A DNA stretch of 64,000 nucleotides from Dokdonella_A soli (GCF_039523175.1 NZ_BAAAEU010000010.1:248001-312000); one strand, 5' to 3'; counted from the first letter of the stretch, positions 51,763-60,610 are shown. Notes: generated from the letters alone by a model not told the origin. Numbers and translations are program-made.

Positions 51763-52433
51763 GCGATCGCATGGCGCCGTCACTGCATCGGGTAGTCGCT
51801 GTGTCGGGCCGGTCTTCGGATCGGGCACTGCCGACGCCGTGGTACCTGCGCCGGGTCGATCTGCTGCGATCCTGCAAGACGGGCGAGGTCATCGAGGCGA
51901 CGCCGCAACCCCTGTCGCATCGGCTGCGCATCGCAGCTGCCGGCGTGCTGATCGGCGTGCCGGTCGTTCTGGCCTCGCAGTGGTTCTTCAAGACCTGGGT
52001 TCCGCGCTATTACGCCGAACTGGATGCGCTCTCCAAGACCGATCCCGTCTTCGCCGCGCGCAAGCTAGCCGAGTTCATCTCGCTGTTGTTGCTCGCGCCG
52101 GTGCTGACCTGCATCGTCGCTGCCATCGCGATGACGGTGCAGGCCAGCCGCATCGTGCGCGCAGGACGCCGCCCGTTGCCGGGTGCGAAGGTGCGCGGGC
52201 GTACGGAAGTCGTCGCCGGCTGGTGGTGCGTACGCCTGCCGACCTTGCTCTGGGGTTCGCTGCTCCTGGCCTGCGCGCTCTGGGCGTGGTGGTCCTATGT
52301 CCAGTTGGCCTCGATGTTCTGGAACGGCTATCTCGACAAGCGGACCGAAGTCCTATCGAAAACCTCACCGCGGGCAGCTGCGCAATCGATGCACGATGCG
52401 CCCGGTATCCCCGAAAACGGAGTCAGACCATGA
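51759..52433 (+). CDS. Small membrane protein between hmgA and fahA
   Basis: A 224-residue protein not recognised. Three hydrophobic segments are clear: LRIAAAGVLIGVPVVLASQWFF (around residue 60), FISLLLLAPVLTCIVAAIAM (around 105) and LLWGSLLLACALWAWWSYVQLASMFW (around 165). Between them lie acidic and basic loops. It overlaps hmgA by ATGA and fahA by ATGA, so it is translated from the same transcript in tight coupling. Tyrosine-degradation operons usually do not contain it. Possible roles are in transport or membrane anchoring; neither is shown. Confidence 0.75.
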   Translation: MSDRMAPSLHRVVAVSGRSSDRALPTPWYLRRVDLLRSCKTGEVIEATPQPLSHRLRIAAAGVLIGVPVVLASQWFFKTWVPRYYAELDALSKTDPVFAARKLAEFISLLLLAPVLTCIVAAIAMTVQASRIVRAGRRPLPGAKVRGRTEVVAGWWCVRLPTLLWGSLLLACALWAWWSYVQLASMFWNGYLDKRTEVLSKTSPRAAAQSMHDAPGIPENGVRP

Positions 52434-53422
52434 AGCTTGCCAGTCTCAAGGAAGGCGGCCGCGACGGCACGCTCGTCGTCGTTAGCCGCAACCTGCAGCG
52501 CGCGGTGCGCGCAGACGCGATTGCACCGACCCTGCAGCGCGCGCTGGAGGACTGGTCGAATGCCGCGCCGCGTCTGAATGCGCTGTACCAGGCGCTGAAC
52601 GAGGACCACGCCGACGGCGCATTCGATCTCGACGATGCCGTGCTCGCTGCGCCGCTGCCTCGCGCCTACGAGTTCGTCGACGGTAGCGCGTACCTGCCGC
52701 ACGTCGAGCGCGTGCGGCGCGCGCGCGGTGCCGAGGTGCCGGAGAGTTTCTACACCGATCCGCTGATGTATCAGGCGACCAGCGCGGGGTTCTACGGTCC
52801 GCGCGATCCGATCCTCGCCGCCAGTGAGGACTGGGGTATTGATCTCGAGGCCGAAGTCATCGTTGTCACCGACGATGTGCCGATGGGCGCCGCGCCGGCG
52901 ACCGCCGCGCAGCACATCCAGCTGATCGGCATCGTCAACGATGTTTCGCTGCGTGGCTTGATCCCGGGCGAACTCGCGAAAGGCTTCGGTTTCCTGCAGT
53001 CGAAGCCGCGTTCGGCGCTGTCGCCGGTGTTCGTGACGCCGGATGAACTGGGCGACGCGTGGCAGGGTAGCAAGCTGCTTCTGCCGATGCGCACCTGGAT
53101 CAACGGCAAGTGGTTCGGCGAGGCCGAGTGCGGCGTCGACATGCAGTTCAGCTTCGCTGAGCTCGTTGCGCATGCGGCGAAGACGCGGCCGCTGTCGGCG
53201 GGCACGATCGTCGGCTCCGGCACGATCGCGAACGAGGACACCGCGAAGGGCGCCTCGTGCCTGGCCGAGCAGCGCACGGTCGAGACGCTGCGCGACGGCA
53301 AGCCGTCGACGCCCTTCCTGAAGTTCGGCGACACGGTGCGCATCGAGATCACCGACGAGGCCGGCAGGAGTATCTTCGGCGCGATCGAGCAGGTCGTGAC
53401 GAAGCAGGCGCAGCGCGGATAA
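52430..53422 (+). CDS. fahA: Fumarylacetoacetase
   Basis: A 330-residue FAH that splits fumarylacetoacetate to fumarate and acetoacetate. Domain order is a short N-terminal domain and a C-terminal FAH domain, with VPESFYTDPLMYQATSAGF, the metal-binding EDWGIDLEAEVIVVTDDVP, HIQLIGIVNDVSLRGLIPGEL (in part) and KTRPLSAGTIVGSGTIANED. It starts at ATG 52430, overlapping the preceding membrane gene by four bases. It belongs to the bacterial FahA type, about 100 residues shorter than the animal enzyme. Confidence 0.94.
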   Translation: MKLASLKEGGRDGTLVVVSRNLQRAVRADAIAPTLQRALEDWSNAAPRLNALYQALNEDHADGAFDLDDAVLAAPLPRAYEFVDGSAYLPHVERVRRARGAEVPESFYTDPLMYQATSAGFYGPRDPILAASEDWGIDLEAEVIVVTDDVPMGAAPATAAQHIQLIGIVNDVSLRGLIPGELAKGFGFLQSKPRSALSPVFVTPDELGDAWQGSKLLLPMRTWINGKWFGEAECGVDMQFSFAELVAHAAKTRPLSAGTIVGSGTIANEDTAKGASCLAEQRTVETLRDGKPSTPFLKFGDTVRIEITDEAGRSIFGAIEQVVTKQAQRG

Positions 53423-53424
53423 GC

Positions 53425-53633
53425 CCCCTCTCCCCCAACGGCTTCTTCGTTGGGGGAGAGGGCTGGGGTGAGAGGGCGCGGGCTGCCGACAGAGTGAAAC
53501 GCGGATGCCTTCCAGGCCCGTCATCCAAAGCGCACTTGCGGTCGGTCCGCGAGAGCTGCGGTGTCGCATCGGCGTGTGGCTCCGCCCCCTCACCCAACCC
53601 TCTCCCCCAAACGAGCTTGGGGAGAGGGCTTGA
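53425..53633. repeat. MITE-like palindromic element, CCCTCTCCC family, copy 2
   Basis: The fahA to maiA gap (53423-53739) contains no gene. It holds an element with outer hairpins CCCTCTCCCCCAACG/CGTTGGGGGAGAGGG at 53425-53464 and CCCTCTCCCCCAA/TTGGGGAGAGGG at 53599-53632. The inner arms GGGGTGAG and CTCACCC are complementary. The architecture matches the element at 8474-8587. Confidence 0.75.
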
Positions 53634-53739
53634 AGCAGCGGCGTGCCAGCGATTCGGCCGTCGTAACACACCGGGTATGCAGCACGTTGCGTTAATCTCT
53701 GGCGGCGAGAGCGGTTGAAACCGCCACAACGAGAAGCGT

Positions 53740-54402
53740 ATGTCGACCGAATCGCCGCTGACGCTCTACGACTACTGGCGTTCCAGCGCCTGCTACCGCG
53801 TGCGCATCGCGCTGAACCTCAAGGGCCTGCCTTATGCGCAGAAGCCGGTGCACCTCTTGAAGAACGGCGGCGAGCAGCACAGCACCGCACATCGCGAACT
53901 CAATCCGCAGGAAACGATTCCGGTGCTTGCGGACGGCGTGCGCGTGATCCGGCAGTCGCTCGCAATCATCGAGTACCTCGACGAAACCTATGGCGGCCAT
54001 ATGCTGCTGCCCGCGACCGCGCGCGATCGCGCGCACGTGCGCGGGCTGGCGCTGCTGATCGCCTGTGACATTCATCCGCTCAACAACCTGCGCGTGATGC
54101 AATTCCTCGAACGCGACTACGGCGTGCAGCAGGCCGAGCGCGAACGCTGGACGCGGCACTGGATGGAGGAGGGTTTCCGCGCGTTCGAGGCGATTCTCGC
54201 CGCGGACAGCGCGACAGGCCTGTACTGCCACGGCGATGCGCCGACGCTAGCGGACGCCTGCCTGATCCCGCAGGTCTACAACGCGAACCGCTTCGGGGTG
54301 GACCTCGCGCCGTATCCGACGATCCGGCGCATCAACGCACAGTGTCTGTCATTGCCGGCGTTCGATGCGGCGCGGCCGGAGCGGCAGCCGGACGCGGCCT
54401 AG
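53740..54402 (+). CDS. maiA: Maleylacetoacetate isomerase
   Basis: A 220-residue zeta-class GST that isomerises maleylacetoacetate to fumarylacetoacetate using glutathione. The N-terminus LTLYDYWRSSACYRVRIALNLKGL has the SSxxxxRVRIAL motif with the catalytic Ser. It is followed by NPQETIPVLADGVRVIRQSLAIIEYLDETYGG (in part) and a helical C-terminal domain with ADACLIPQVYNANRFGVDL. It closes the tyrosine pathway and follows a repeat after fahA. Confidence 0.93.
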   Translation: MSTESPLTLYDYWRSSACYRVRIALNLKGLPYAQKPVHLLKNGGEQHSTAHRELNPQETIPVLADGVRVIRQSLAIIEYLDETYGGHMLLPATARDRAHVRGLALLIACDIHPLNNLRVMQFLERDYGVQQAERERWTRHWMEEGFRAFEAILAADSATGLYCHGDAPTLADACLIPQVYNANRFGVDLAPYPTIRRINAQCLSLPAFDAARPERQPDAA

Positions 54403-54427
54403 GAAACTCTGATAGCGGTCGTGACGT

Positions 54428-54456
54428 CATGCCCGCGAAAGCGGGCATCCACTGAA
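54428..54456. repeat. REP-like palindrome, CGTCATGCCCGC family
   Basis: GTCATGCCCGCGAAAGCGGGCATCCACTG forms the hairpin ATGCCCGC/GCGGGCAT with an AAA-type loop. Same class as 9788 and 40812. It lies just past maiA. Confidence 0.6.
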
Positions 54457-54552
54457 AGCGGCAACTGGCACACCCAGCCATTCGGCTGCTTAAAGCCACT
54501 TAGCGGGAACGACGATCCTTTTTCGGAGGTTCCCCGGATGGCATCGCGAGCA

Positions 54553-54771
54553 TCAAGTCGAGCATGCGGCGTATACGATTAGGTACATGCCGAATGCCAC
54601 AAATGACGCGCCGAGAAACATCGTGTAGCCGCGGCAGCCTTCGCTACCGATGAGCACCTTGATCAGCGACTGTGAGTAGCAGAACCACCATTCCTTTGCT
54701 GGATCCACGAGCCATTCCCAGCGCCTGATCGCTCCGCGCAGAAGAACCGCTCCGCAACCAACAGCAAACAA
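54553..54771 (-). CDS. Small putative membrane protein
   Basis: A 72-residue frame. One hydrophobic N-terminal stretch (MFAVGCGAVLLRG) and a C-terminal span (TMFLGASFVAFGMYLIVYAACS) flank an aromatic-rich segment (WEWLVDPAKEWWFCYSQ). It has no recognised relatives. The base composition is less GC-rich than its neighbours. It could be a real membrane microprotein or a chance frame. Confidence 0.4.
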   Translation of the reverse strand: MFAVGCGAVLLRGAIRRWEWLVDPAKEWWFCYSQSLIKVLIGSEGCRGYTMFLGASFVAFGMYLIVYAACST

Positions 54772-54808
54772 CCCCAGCCGAGGTCGGCAAGAGGCTGTCC
54801 CCGCATGC

Positions 54809-55237
54809 CTACCCCGCGATATACCGCTGCAACTGCTCGATCTGCGTGCCCTGTTCGCTGATCACCGCCTTTACGAGGTCGCCGATCGAGACGACGCCGA
54901 CGACCTTGCCCTTGTCAACGACCGGCAGGTGGCGCACGCGGCGGTCGGTGCACAGACGCATGCAGGTTTCGACCGTGTCCGCTGGCGCGACAGTAAGCAC
55001 CGGTGCGGTCATGATGTCGCGTACTGGCGTGTTGCTGGACGAGTGGCCGCGCAGGATGACCTTGCGCGCGTAGTCGCGTTCGGAAACGATGCCGAGGAGT
55101 TCATCGCCGCGCATCACCAGCAGCGCGCCGATGTAGCGATCGGCCATGATCTGGATCGCGGTGAGCACCGGTTCGTCGGGGCCGATCGTGTAGATCTGGC
55201 TGCCCTTTTCCGCGAGGAGATGCTTGACCTGGAGCAT
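54809..55237 (-). CDS. Tandem CBS-domain protein
   Basis: A 142-residue protein with two CBS repeats: VLTAIQIMADRYIGALLVMRGDELLGIVSERDYARKV (in part) and APVLTVAPADTVETCMRLCTDRRVRHLPVVDKGKVVGVVSIGDLV (in part). It binds adenosine nucleotides in related proteins and probably senses energy state. No catalytic or membrane part is attached. GGAGG lies five bases before the ATG at 55237. Stand-alone gene. Confidence 0.92.
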   Translation of the reverse strand: MLQVKHLLAEKGSQIYTIGPDEPVLTAIQIMADRYIGALLVMRGDELLGIVSERDYARKVILRGHSSSNTPVRDIMTAPVLTVAPADTVETCMRLCTDRRVRHLPVVDKGKVVGVVSIGDLVKAVISEQGTQIEQLQRYIAG

Positions 55238-55402
55238 ATGCGCCTCCGAGCGATCGCGGCGGGGCTGCCGCGATGCCAAGTCTAGCGCTGCCCGCACGCG
55301 GCTGCTCGTCGTTGCGCCGCACGACCCGGTGGGTGTTCAGGGCGTGCAAGGTCCGCTTCGGAATAAGACGGCGCCGCACCGGCAGGCGCCGCACAAGCTC
55401 CG

Positions 55403-55441
55403 GACCCTCACCCCCAAACCCTCTCCCGACGGGAGAGGGGC
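55403..55441. repeat. CCCTCTCCC-family half element, copy 3
   Basis: CCCTCACCCCCAAACCCTCTCCCG followed by ACGGGAGAGGGG forms one terminal hairpin with one CCCTCACCC arm. It matches half of 53425-53633. It lies just past the stop of the BNR/DUF11 gene, where the hairpin could act as a terminator. Confidence 0.6.
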
Positions 55442-55464
55442 TTTGTGGCGCCGTGTGTAGCCCG

Positions 55465-58400
55465 CTACGGGCAGGACTCGAAGCCGTCGACGAAGATCGA
55501 ATCGACGATCACGCCGACGTTCGCGCTCGCGTTGTTGTTCGCGGGCACCGGATCGGTCGTGGCCGAAGTGGCCGAAGCCGCCAACGCGATCGGATTGGCA
55601 CCGCTGTAGCCACGCGGCACGCATAGGCTGGTCGTCACGGTTTGCGAAGCGCCGGACGCGAGACTTGAAAACGCGCACGGAAAGGCGGTCGTGCATCCGC
55701 CGCTGTTACCAGCGAACGTCAAGCCGGCCGGTGTCGCGCTGCTGAGCTGCACGTTGGCCGCGGCGGAAGGACCGTTGTTGGTAACCGTGATCGAGTAGTT
55801 CATGCGCGTGCCGGGCTCCGCCATCGCCGGCGGCGCTATCGTGACGGCGAGGTCGGCGCTGGCGCCGCCCGTGCTGGGCGGCAGCGGCCACGCCCATGCG
55901 CCGCGCGAGCGCGTGAAGGCCGCCAGCGTGGTGAAGCCGCGGTCGATGCTGAGGCTCCAGACCATCACGTGCGGCAAACCCTCGAAGCGTTGCCAGACTG
56001 GCGTCGCGGCGGTGATGTCGTCGGTGTAGTAGAGGCCCCAGTCCATGCCCACGAACACCTGCTGCGGGATGTGCGGATTGACGATCACCGCGTTGGCCGG
56101 GATGTCCGGCAGGTTGCCGCTCTTGTCGACCCAGACATAACTCGCGCATTGCGCTGTGCAGGTCACTTGCAGCAAATGGCCGGGCGTTGCCGATGTGTTT
56201 GCGGTGAAACCGCCGACCGCGGCGTAGCCGACCAGCGGATTCAACGGATCGGTAGCCACATCCATGATCGGCCGATTCGGCAGTACCGCATTGGTGCCGG
56301 TCACGTTGACGGCAGTTGCCGCGCCTGCGCCACCGAGGCCGAACACGTATTGCACGTTGCCGTCATTGGTGGCCGCCATTGCGATGGTCGGGTCGCTGAC
56401 CGAGTAGTGGATCTGGTTGATGTAGGAGCGGTTGTCAGAACCCACGATCAGGTTGTTCTTGGTCAGATCACCGGTCTTGGAGGTCCACGAGGACGACGGC
56501 AGGCCGCCCACGATCGACTCCCAGACGCGCTGCGTGCCGAGGACGATATGGGTGCAGCCGACGGCAGTCGTGCAGCCGCTGCCGACTGCATCGAGCGCGC
56601 CGTAGCGATACAGGTCGAACGGCGTGAAGAAGCTCGCGCGCTCGCCGCTCGGGAACGACGGTTTGATGCCCACCGGGTTGCCAAACGCGCCGGTCGTGCT
56701 GACATAGATGTCGGCGTAGTAGATCGAGCTGTACCACCACTGACCCTTTACCGGCTCGATGCGCGAAACGATGCCATCGCCGCCATTGGTCGATGTCCAC
56801 GCGCTCGCCGTGGGCGTGCCGCTGAACATGACCGCTGCACTACCGTTGTCCTGGAAGCCTGCGGCTGCGCCCGCACTGGTCGAGGTCGCGAAGTTCGCGG
56901 TGATGTCACCGTGGTACATCTCGATGGTGGACAGGCTGTCGTTCAGCGCGATCCAGTTGGCGTTCGCCGAGCCGGTCGCGGTCAGTGCGTTGCTGACGTA
57001 GTAGATGCCGCCGTCGTTGCCGTTCAGCAGCTTGTTCGCATCGCCGCCGATGAACGTGCGCGCGTGGTTGTCCGGATGCACGGGACCACCGCTGTATGCA
57101 TCGGTCAGATTGACGTAGCTCGAGCCGCCGTCGGTCGATCGGAACAGGTCGACGGTGCTCACGAACAGCACAGCCGGATCGGTCGGGGAAACCGTGAGGC
57201 CCGCGTCGTACCACATTTGCGTGCCCGGATTGCTCGGCGCGCCGATCTGGGTCCAGGCGTCGCCGCCGTTGGTGGTCTTCCAGATACCGAGAATGCCCTT
57301 GGTGGCGACGTTCGAGAACATCGCGTACAGCGTCAGCGGATCGCTCGGCGCAACCGCGAGTTCGAGACGGCCGCGCGAGGTGTTTGCAACGCCATTGCCG
57401 GTACCGGCCGGGAAACCGTTCGCAAGCAAGGTCCAGGCGGTGTTCGCCGGGCAGCCGCTGCTCGGCATCGTCGTGCGATAGACGCCGTTCGCGCCGTTCT
57501 TGCCGAGGTCGGGTTGTACCGGCGTCGGTAGGCCGCGCGTGCCGATGCCCGCATACAGATACGTGGTGCCGCTGCGATTGACCGCGAGCAGGCCGGTCGT
57601 GTCCTGGCGCTGCGCGCTGGGGCCGCTCGCGAACGCGCTGGTGTAGCAGGGACCGGTCCAGTTCGAGCCGGCGTCGTAGGAGAAATACACACCGGTCTTG
57701 GTGCCGACAACCACGTTGTTCGAATTGTTCGGATCGACGACGACCTTGCCGATCGCCTGGTACTGCGGAAAGCCGCCAGCCGAGGGGCCGTAGAGCGGAT
57801 TGAATACGCTGGCGCCGAGCAATTGCCAGGTCTCACCACGGTCGGTGCTCTTGAGCACACCGGCCGCGCCGAACGACATCGAGCCGTAGCGCAGGTCGCC
57901 GGTGCCGGCATACAGCACGTTGTGGTTGCCGGGGTCCATGGTGAGATCGCCGATCGCCATGCTCGCGATTTCGGGGAAGTCGGTCTTGACCGTCCAGGTG
58001 GTGTTCGAGGCGCAGCAGTTGGTGGTCTTCCACACACCGCCGCCATCGGAACCGAGCCAGGCGACGGCCGGGTTGTCGGGATCGGTGAGGATCACGTTGG
58101 TGCGGCCGGCGTTGTTGCCGGAGCCATAGCCTTCACCCACGAGCGGCTTGGGGCCAAGCAGCGTGAACGCGTTCGGGTCGAGTGCGAGCGCCGTGTCCGC
58201 GGAGAGTTGGTAGGTCTTCCGGCCCGACGGTACGGCCGATGCGATCCTGCGATCCTGCTTGGCGGCATCCAGCAGCCAGGCGGGCTCGAAGCGCAGGTTG
58301 TGCGGATCGCCGCCGTAGCCGAGGCGGATCGCCCAGTAGTCGCCGTCCACCGGAGGACGCCCCTGTCCGGCCTCTTCCGCCTCGCCGTGTCGGAAGGTCG

Positions 58401-58491
58401 GCTCGTGCGAGTCGTGGTAGTTCCAGATTCCCGCCGCTGCAGACGCCACCGTCATGCCGGCCGTGGCCAGCCACGCAACACGCTTGCTCAT
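55465..58491 (-). CDS. Secreted BNR/VPS10-type beta-propeller protein with DUF11 domain
   Basis: A 1008-residue exported protein. A signal peptide (MSKRVAWLATAGMTVASAAAG) is followed by a beta-propeller region (about residues 80-870) with BNR/sialidase-like repeats such as WLGSDGGGVWKTTNC, VLKSTDRGETWQLLG, IWKTTNGGDAWTQIG and LFRSTDGGSSYVNL. A DUF11 domain (about residues 900-990) ends in PVPANNNASANVGV. No catalytic residues typical of sialidases are evident. It starts ten bases after a GT2 gene on the same strand. I use the ATG at 58491 with GGGAG five bases upstream. Confidence 0.88.
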   Translation of the reverse strand: MSKRVAWLATAGMTVASAAAGIWNYHDSHEPTFRHGEAEEAGQGRPPVDGDYWAIRLGYGGDPHNLRFEPAWLLDAAKQDRRIASAVPSGRKTYQLSADTALALDPNAFTLLGPKPLVGEGYGSGNNAGRTNVILTDPDNPAVAWLGSDGGGVWKTTNCCASNTTWTVKTDFPEIASMAIGDLTMDPGNHNVLYAGTGDLRYGSMSFGAAGVLKSTDRGETWQLLGASVFNPLYGPSAGGFPQYQAIGKVVVDPNNSNNVVVGTKTGVYFSYDAGSNWTGPCYTSAFASGPSAQRQDTTGLLAVNRSGTTYLYAGIGTRGLPTPVQPDLGKNGANGVYRTTMPSSGCPANTAWTLLANGFPAGTGNGVANTSRGRLELAVAPSDPLTLYAMFSNVATKGILGIWKTTNGGDAWTQIGAPSNPGTQMWYDAGLTVSPTDPAVLFVSTVDLFRSTDGGSSYVNLTDAYSGGPVHPDNHARTFIGGDANKLLNGNDGGIYYVSNALTATGSANANWIALNDSLSTIEMYHGDITANFATSTSAGAAAGFQDNGSAAVMFSGTPTASAWTSTNGGDGIVSRIEPVKGQWWYSSIYYADIYVSTTGAFGNPVGIKPSFPSGERASFFTPFDLYRYGALDAVGSGCTTAVGCTHIVLGTQRVWESIVGGLPSSSWTSKTGDLTKNNLIVGSDNRSYINQIHYSVSDPTIAMAATNDGNVQYVFGLGGAGAATAVNVTGTNAVLPNRPIMDVATDPLNPLVGYAAVGGFTANTSATPGHLLQVTCTAQCASYVWVDKSGNLPDIPANAVIVNPHIPQQVFVGMDWGLYYTDDITAATPVWQRFEGLPHVMVWSLSIDRGFTTLAAFTRSRGAWAWPLPPSTGGASADLAVTIAPPAMAEPGTRMNYSITVTNNGPSAAANVQLSSATPAGLTFAGNSGGCTTAFPCAFSSLASGASQTVTTSLCVPRGYSGANPIALAASATSATTDPVPANNNASANVGVIVDSIFVDGFESCP

Positions 58492-58501
58492 GGATTCTCC
58501 C

Positions 58502-59458
58502 TCAGGGGCTCGCCGGAGCGCGGGCTCCGTCGTGAGGCCGATGATACTCATCGATCAGATAGAGCGGGCGCTGCTTCGACTCGACATAGAGCCGGCCGAG
58601 GTATTCGCCGATCACGCCGAGCGCGATCAATTGCACGCCACCGAGAAACAGCACGACCACCATCAGCGACGGATAGCCGCGCACCGGGTCACCGTACAGC
58701 ATGGCCTTGCCGAGCACCCAGAGTCCGAACAGGAACGAGCACAGCGCGGTGAGCATGCCGAAATACGTCGCGACCTTGAGCGGTGCGCCGGAGAACGAGG
58801 TGATGCCGTCGATCGCGAAGTTCCACAGCTTCCAGTAGTTCCACTTGGTCTGGCCGGCATGGCGCGGATCGCGGTGGTAGACGACCGACAACTGGCGGAA
58901 GCCGACCCAGGTGAACAGGCCCTTCATGAAGCGCTGGCGTTCGCGCACCTGTTTCAGCGCGTCCAGCGCGCGCCGCGAGAGGAGGCGGAAGTCGCCGGTG
59001 TCGCGCGGAATCGGCGTCGCCGACAGGCGTCCCATCACGCGGTAGAAGCCCGATGCGGTCATCTTCTTGAAGCCGGTCTCGCCGGCGCGCGAGGCGCGCG
59101 TGCCGTAGACCACGTCGTAGCCCTCGTGCCAGTGCTGCACGAAGGTCGGGATCAGTTCCGGCGGGTCCTGCAGGTCCGAGTCGATCACGACCGCGGCGTC
59201 CGCATCGACGTGGTCGAGGCCAGCGGTCAGCGCGAGTTCCTTGCCGAAATTGCGCGAGAGTCTCAGCGTCGACACGCGCGGATCGGCCGCGCGCAGCTGG
59301 CACATGATCTCGTAGGTATCGTCGCGGCTGCCGTCGTCGACGTAGAGCACTTCCGCTTCGAGATCGAGCCCATCGAGCACGGCGGCGAGTCGCGCATGGA
59401 AATCGCGCAGGCCCTCGCTTTCGTTGTAGGCGGGCACGACGACGGTGAGCTTGGACAT
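58502..59458 (-). CDS. Family 2 glycosyltransferase, GtrB/DPM1-like
   Basis: A 318-residue polyprenyl-phosphate glycosyltransferase. The GT-A fold begins LTVVVPAYNESEGLRDF. The nucleotide-sugar and metal sites are VDDGSRDDT and VIDSDLQDPPEL. Two C-terminal membrane spans (VATYFGMLTALCSFLFGLWV and GYPSLMVVVLFLGGVQLIALG) anchor the protein. It probably charges undecaprenyl phosphate with glucose or a related sugar. It sits upstream of the BNR/DUF11 gene. The start is taken as ATG 59458; the ATG at 59482 is also possible. Confidence 0.9.
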   Translation of the reverse strand: MSKLTVVVPAYNESEGLRDFHARLAAVLDGLDLEAEVLYVDDGSRDDTYEIMCQLRAADPRVSTLRLSRNFGKELALTAGLDHVDADAAVVIDSDLQDPPELIPTFVQHWHEGYDVVYGTRASRAGETGFKKMTASGFYRVMGRLSATPIPRDTGDFRLLSRRALDALKQVRERQRFMKGLFTWVGFRQLSVVYHRDPRHAGQTKWNYWKLWNFAIDGITSFSGAPLKVATYFGMLTALCSFLFGLWVLGKAMLYGDPVRGYPSLMVVVLFLGGVQLIALGVIGEYLGRLYVESKQRPLYLIDEYHRPHDGARAPASP

Positions 59459-59544
59459 GGGCGATACCGGAGAGGGAATCATGGAATGCTAGCCGACTCC
59501 ACGATATGGCGTCATCGCGGTGCGTCCGGTTTGCATATGGCCAT

Positions 59545-59566
59545 CTATTCGACTATTCTAGAATTA
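59545..59566. promoter_or_regulatory. Putative ArsR operator
   Basis: TATTCGACTATTCTAGAATTA with the palindrome ATTCTAGAAT (59555-59564) directly in front of the arsR ATG. ArsR-family operators often contain ATTC half-sites of this type. No functional data. Confidence 0.45.
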
Positions 59567-59913
59567 TGGAATCAAAGATGGCTGTCGCCGCGCTTTCCGC
59601 GCTGGCCCATGAAAGCCGGCTCGCCGTATATCGACTGCTGGTGCAGGCCGGACCGGACGGGCTGGCCGTGGGGGACCTGCAGGCGCACACCGACATTCCG
59701 CCGGCGACGCTGACCCATCACCTGCATGCACTGCGCCGCGCCGGCCTGATCGTCGATATGCGCGACGGCCGTTCGATCGTCTGCCATGCCGACTACAAGC
59801 AGATGAACGCGCTGCTCGCGTTCCTCACCGAGAACTGCTGTGGCGACGCATCAGCCTGCGTGGCGGGCGCCGTCTGCAAACCGGCCAAACCCACCCGGAG
59901 GACCCGCTCATGA
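59566..59913 (+). CDS. arsR: ArsR-family metalloregulator
   Basis: A 115-residue winged-helix repressor. The HTH is GLAVGDLQAHTDIPPATLTHHLHALRRAGLIV (in part), preceded by LSALAHESRLAVYRLL. Four cysteines lie at the C-terminus (ENCCGDASACVAGAVC), a likely arsenite site formed by a cysteine cluster. Arsenite binding would release DNA. Its stop overlaps the next start (ATGA at 59910), so downstream genes are coupled. Confidence 0.88.
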   Translation: MESKMAVAALSALAHESRLAVYRLLVQAGPDGLAVGDLQAHTDIPPATLTHHLHALRRAGLIVDMRDGRSIVCHADYKQMNALLAFLTENCCGDASACVAGAVCKPAKPTRRTRS

Positions 59914-60104
59914 GACGCTTCCATGTGCACGTCAACGTGAAAGACCTCGATGCCAGCATCCGCTTCTATACGCAGCTGTTCTCGACGGAACCGACAGTGA
60001 CAAAACCCGATTACGCGAAATGGATGCTCGACGATCCACGGATGTCCTCCGCGCGCGGTTGCTGTGGTCCGGCGGCCACGTCGGCCACGTCCTGCTGCGC
60101 CTGA
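59910..60104 (+). pseudogene. Internally deleted ArsI/CadI-like VOC gene
   Basis: A 64-codon frame. It begins MRRFHVHVNVKDLDASIRFYTQLF, then KPDYAKWMLDDPR, exactly as ArsI/CadI C-As lyase-type proteins begin. Full proteins are about 150 residues. Here DDPR is followed directly by a cysteine-rich C-terminal tail (ARGCCGPAATSATSCC), as those proteins end. About 80-90 internal residues, including the usual metal-site region, are missing. It may be a dead gene or a residual metal-binding peptide. It is in the arsR-arsC operon. Confidence 0.7.
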
Positions 60105-60118
60105 ACGGAGCATCGGCC

Positions 60119-60610
60119 ATGAGTTACAACGTGCTGTTCCTGTGCACCGGCAACTCCGCGCGCAGCATCATGGCGGAAGCCCTGCTCGGCGTGCTCGGCA
60201 AAGGTCGTTTCATCGCTTACAGCGCGGGCAGTTACCCGAGCGGCAAGGTGCAGCCGCTCGCGGCGGACCTTGCGACGAAGCTCGGCTATCCGCCTGACCG
60301 GTTGCGCAGCAAGAGTTGGGATGAATACGCGGCTCCCGGTGCGCCGAAGATGGATTTCATCATCACGGTCTGCGACAACGCGGCCGGCGAGGTCTGCCCG
60401 ATCTGGCCAGGTCAGCCGGTCAGCGCGCACTGGGGCGTCGCCGATCCCGCGGCCGTCGTCGGCAGCGAGGACGACCGCCGCGCGGCTTTCCGCGATGCGT
60501 TCACGATCCTGCGCCGGCGCGTCGAGCGGCTGCTGGCATTGCCAATCGACAAGCTCGACCGACTCGCGCGCGAGCGCGAACTGCATGCAATCGGGGCGAC
60601 CAGCGAATGA
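60119..60610 (+). CDS. arsC: Arsenate reductase, low-molecular-weight phosphatase type
   Basis: A 163-residue ArsC of the thioredoxin-coupled LMW-PTP class. The catalytic P-loop is LCTGNSARSIMAEALL (CxxxxxRS). The usual partner cysteines appear in FIITVCDNAAGEVCP. It reduces arsenate to arsenite. The ATG at 60119 is 14 bases after the arsI remnant. The aquaporin gene overlaps it by ATGA. Confidence 0.93.
   Translation: MSYNVLFLCTGNSARSIMAEALLGVLGKGRFIAYSAGSYPSGKVQPLAADLATKLGYPPDRLRSKSWDEYAAPGAPKMDFIITVCDNAAGEVCPIWPGQPVSAHWGVADPAAVVGSEDDRRAAFRDAFTILRRRVERLLALPIDKLDRLARERELHAIGATSE

Noticed and set aside
52328..53671. 447-codon minus-strand frame over fahA
   Set aside because: Antisense to fahA and extends into a palindromic repeat; no coding evidence.
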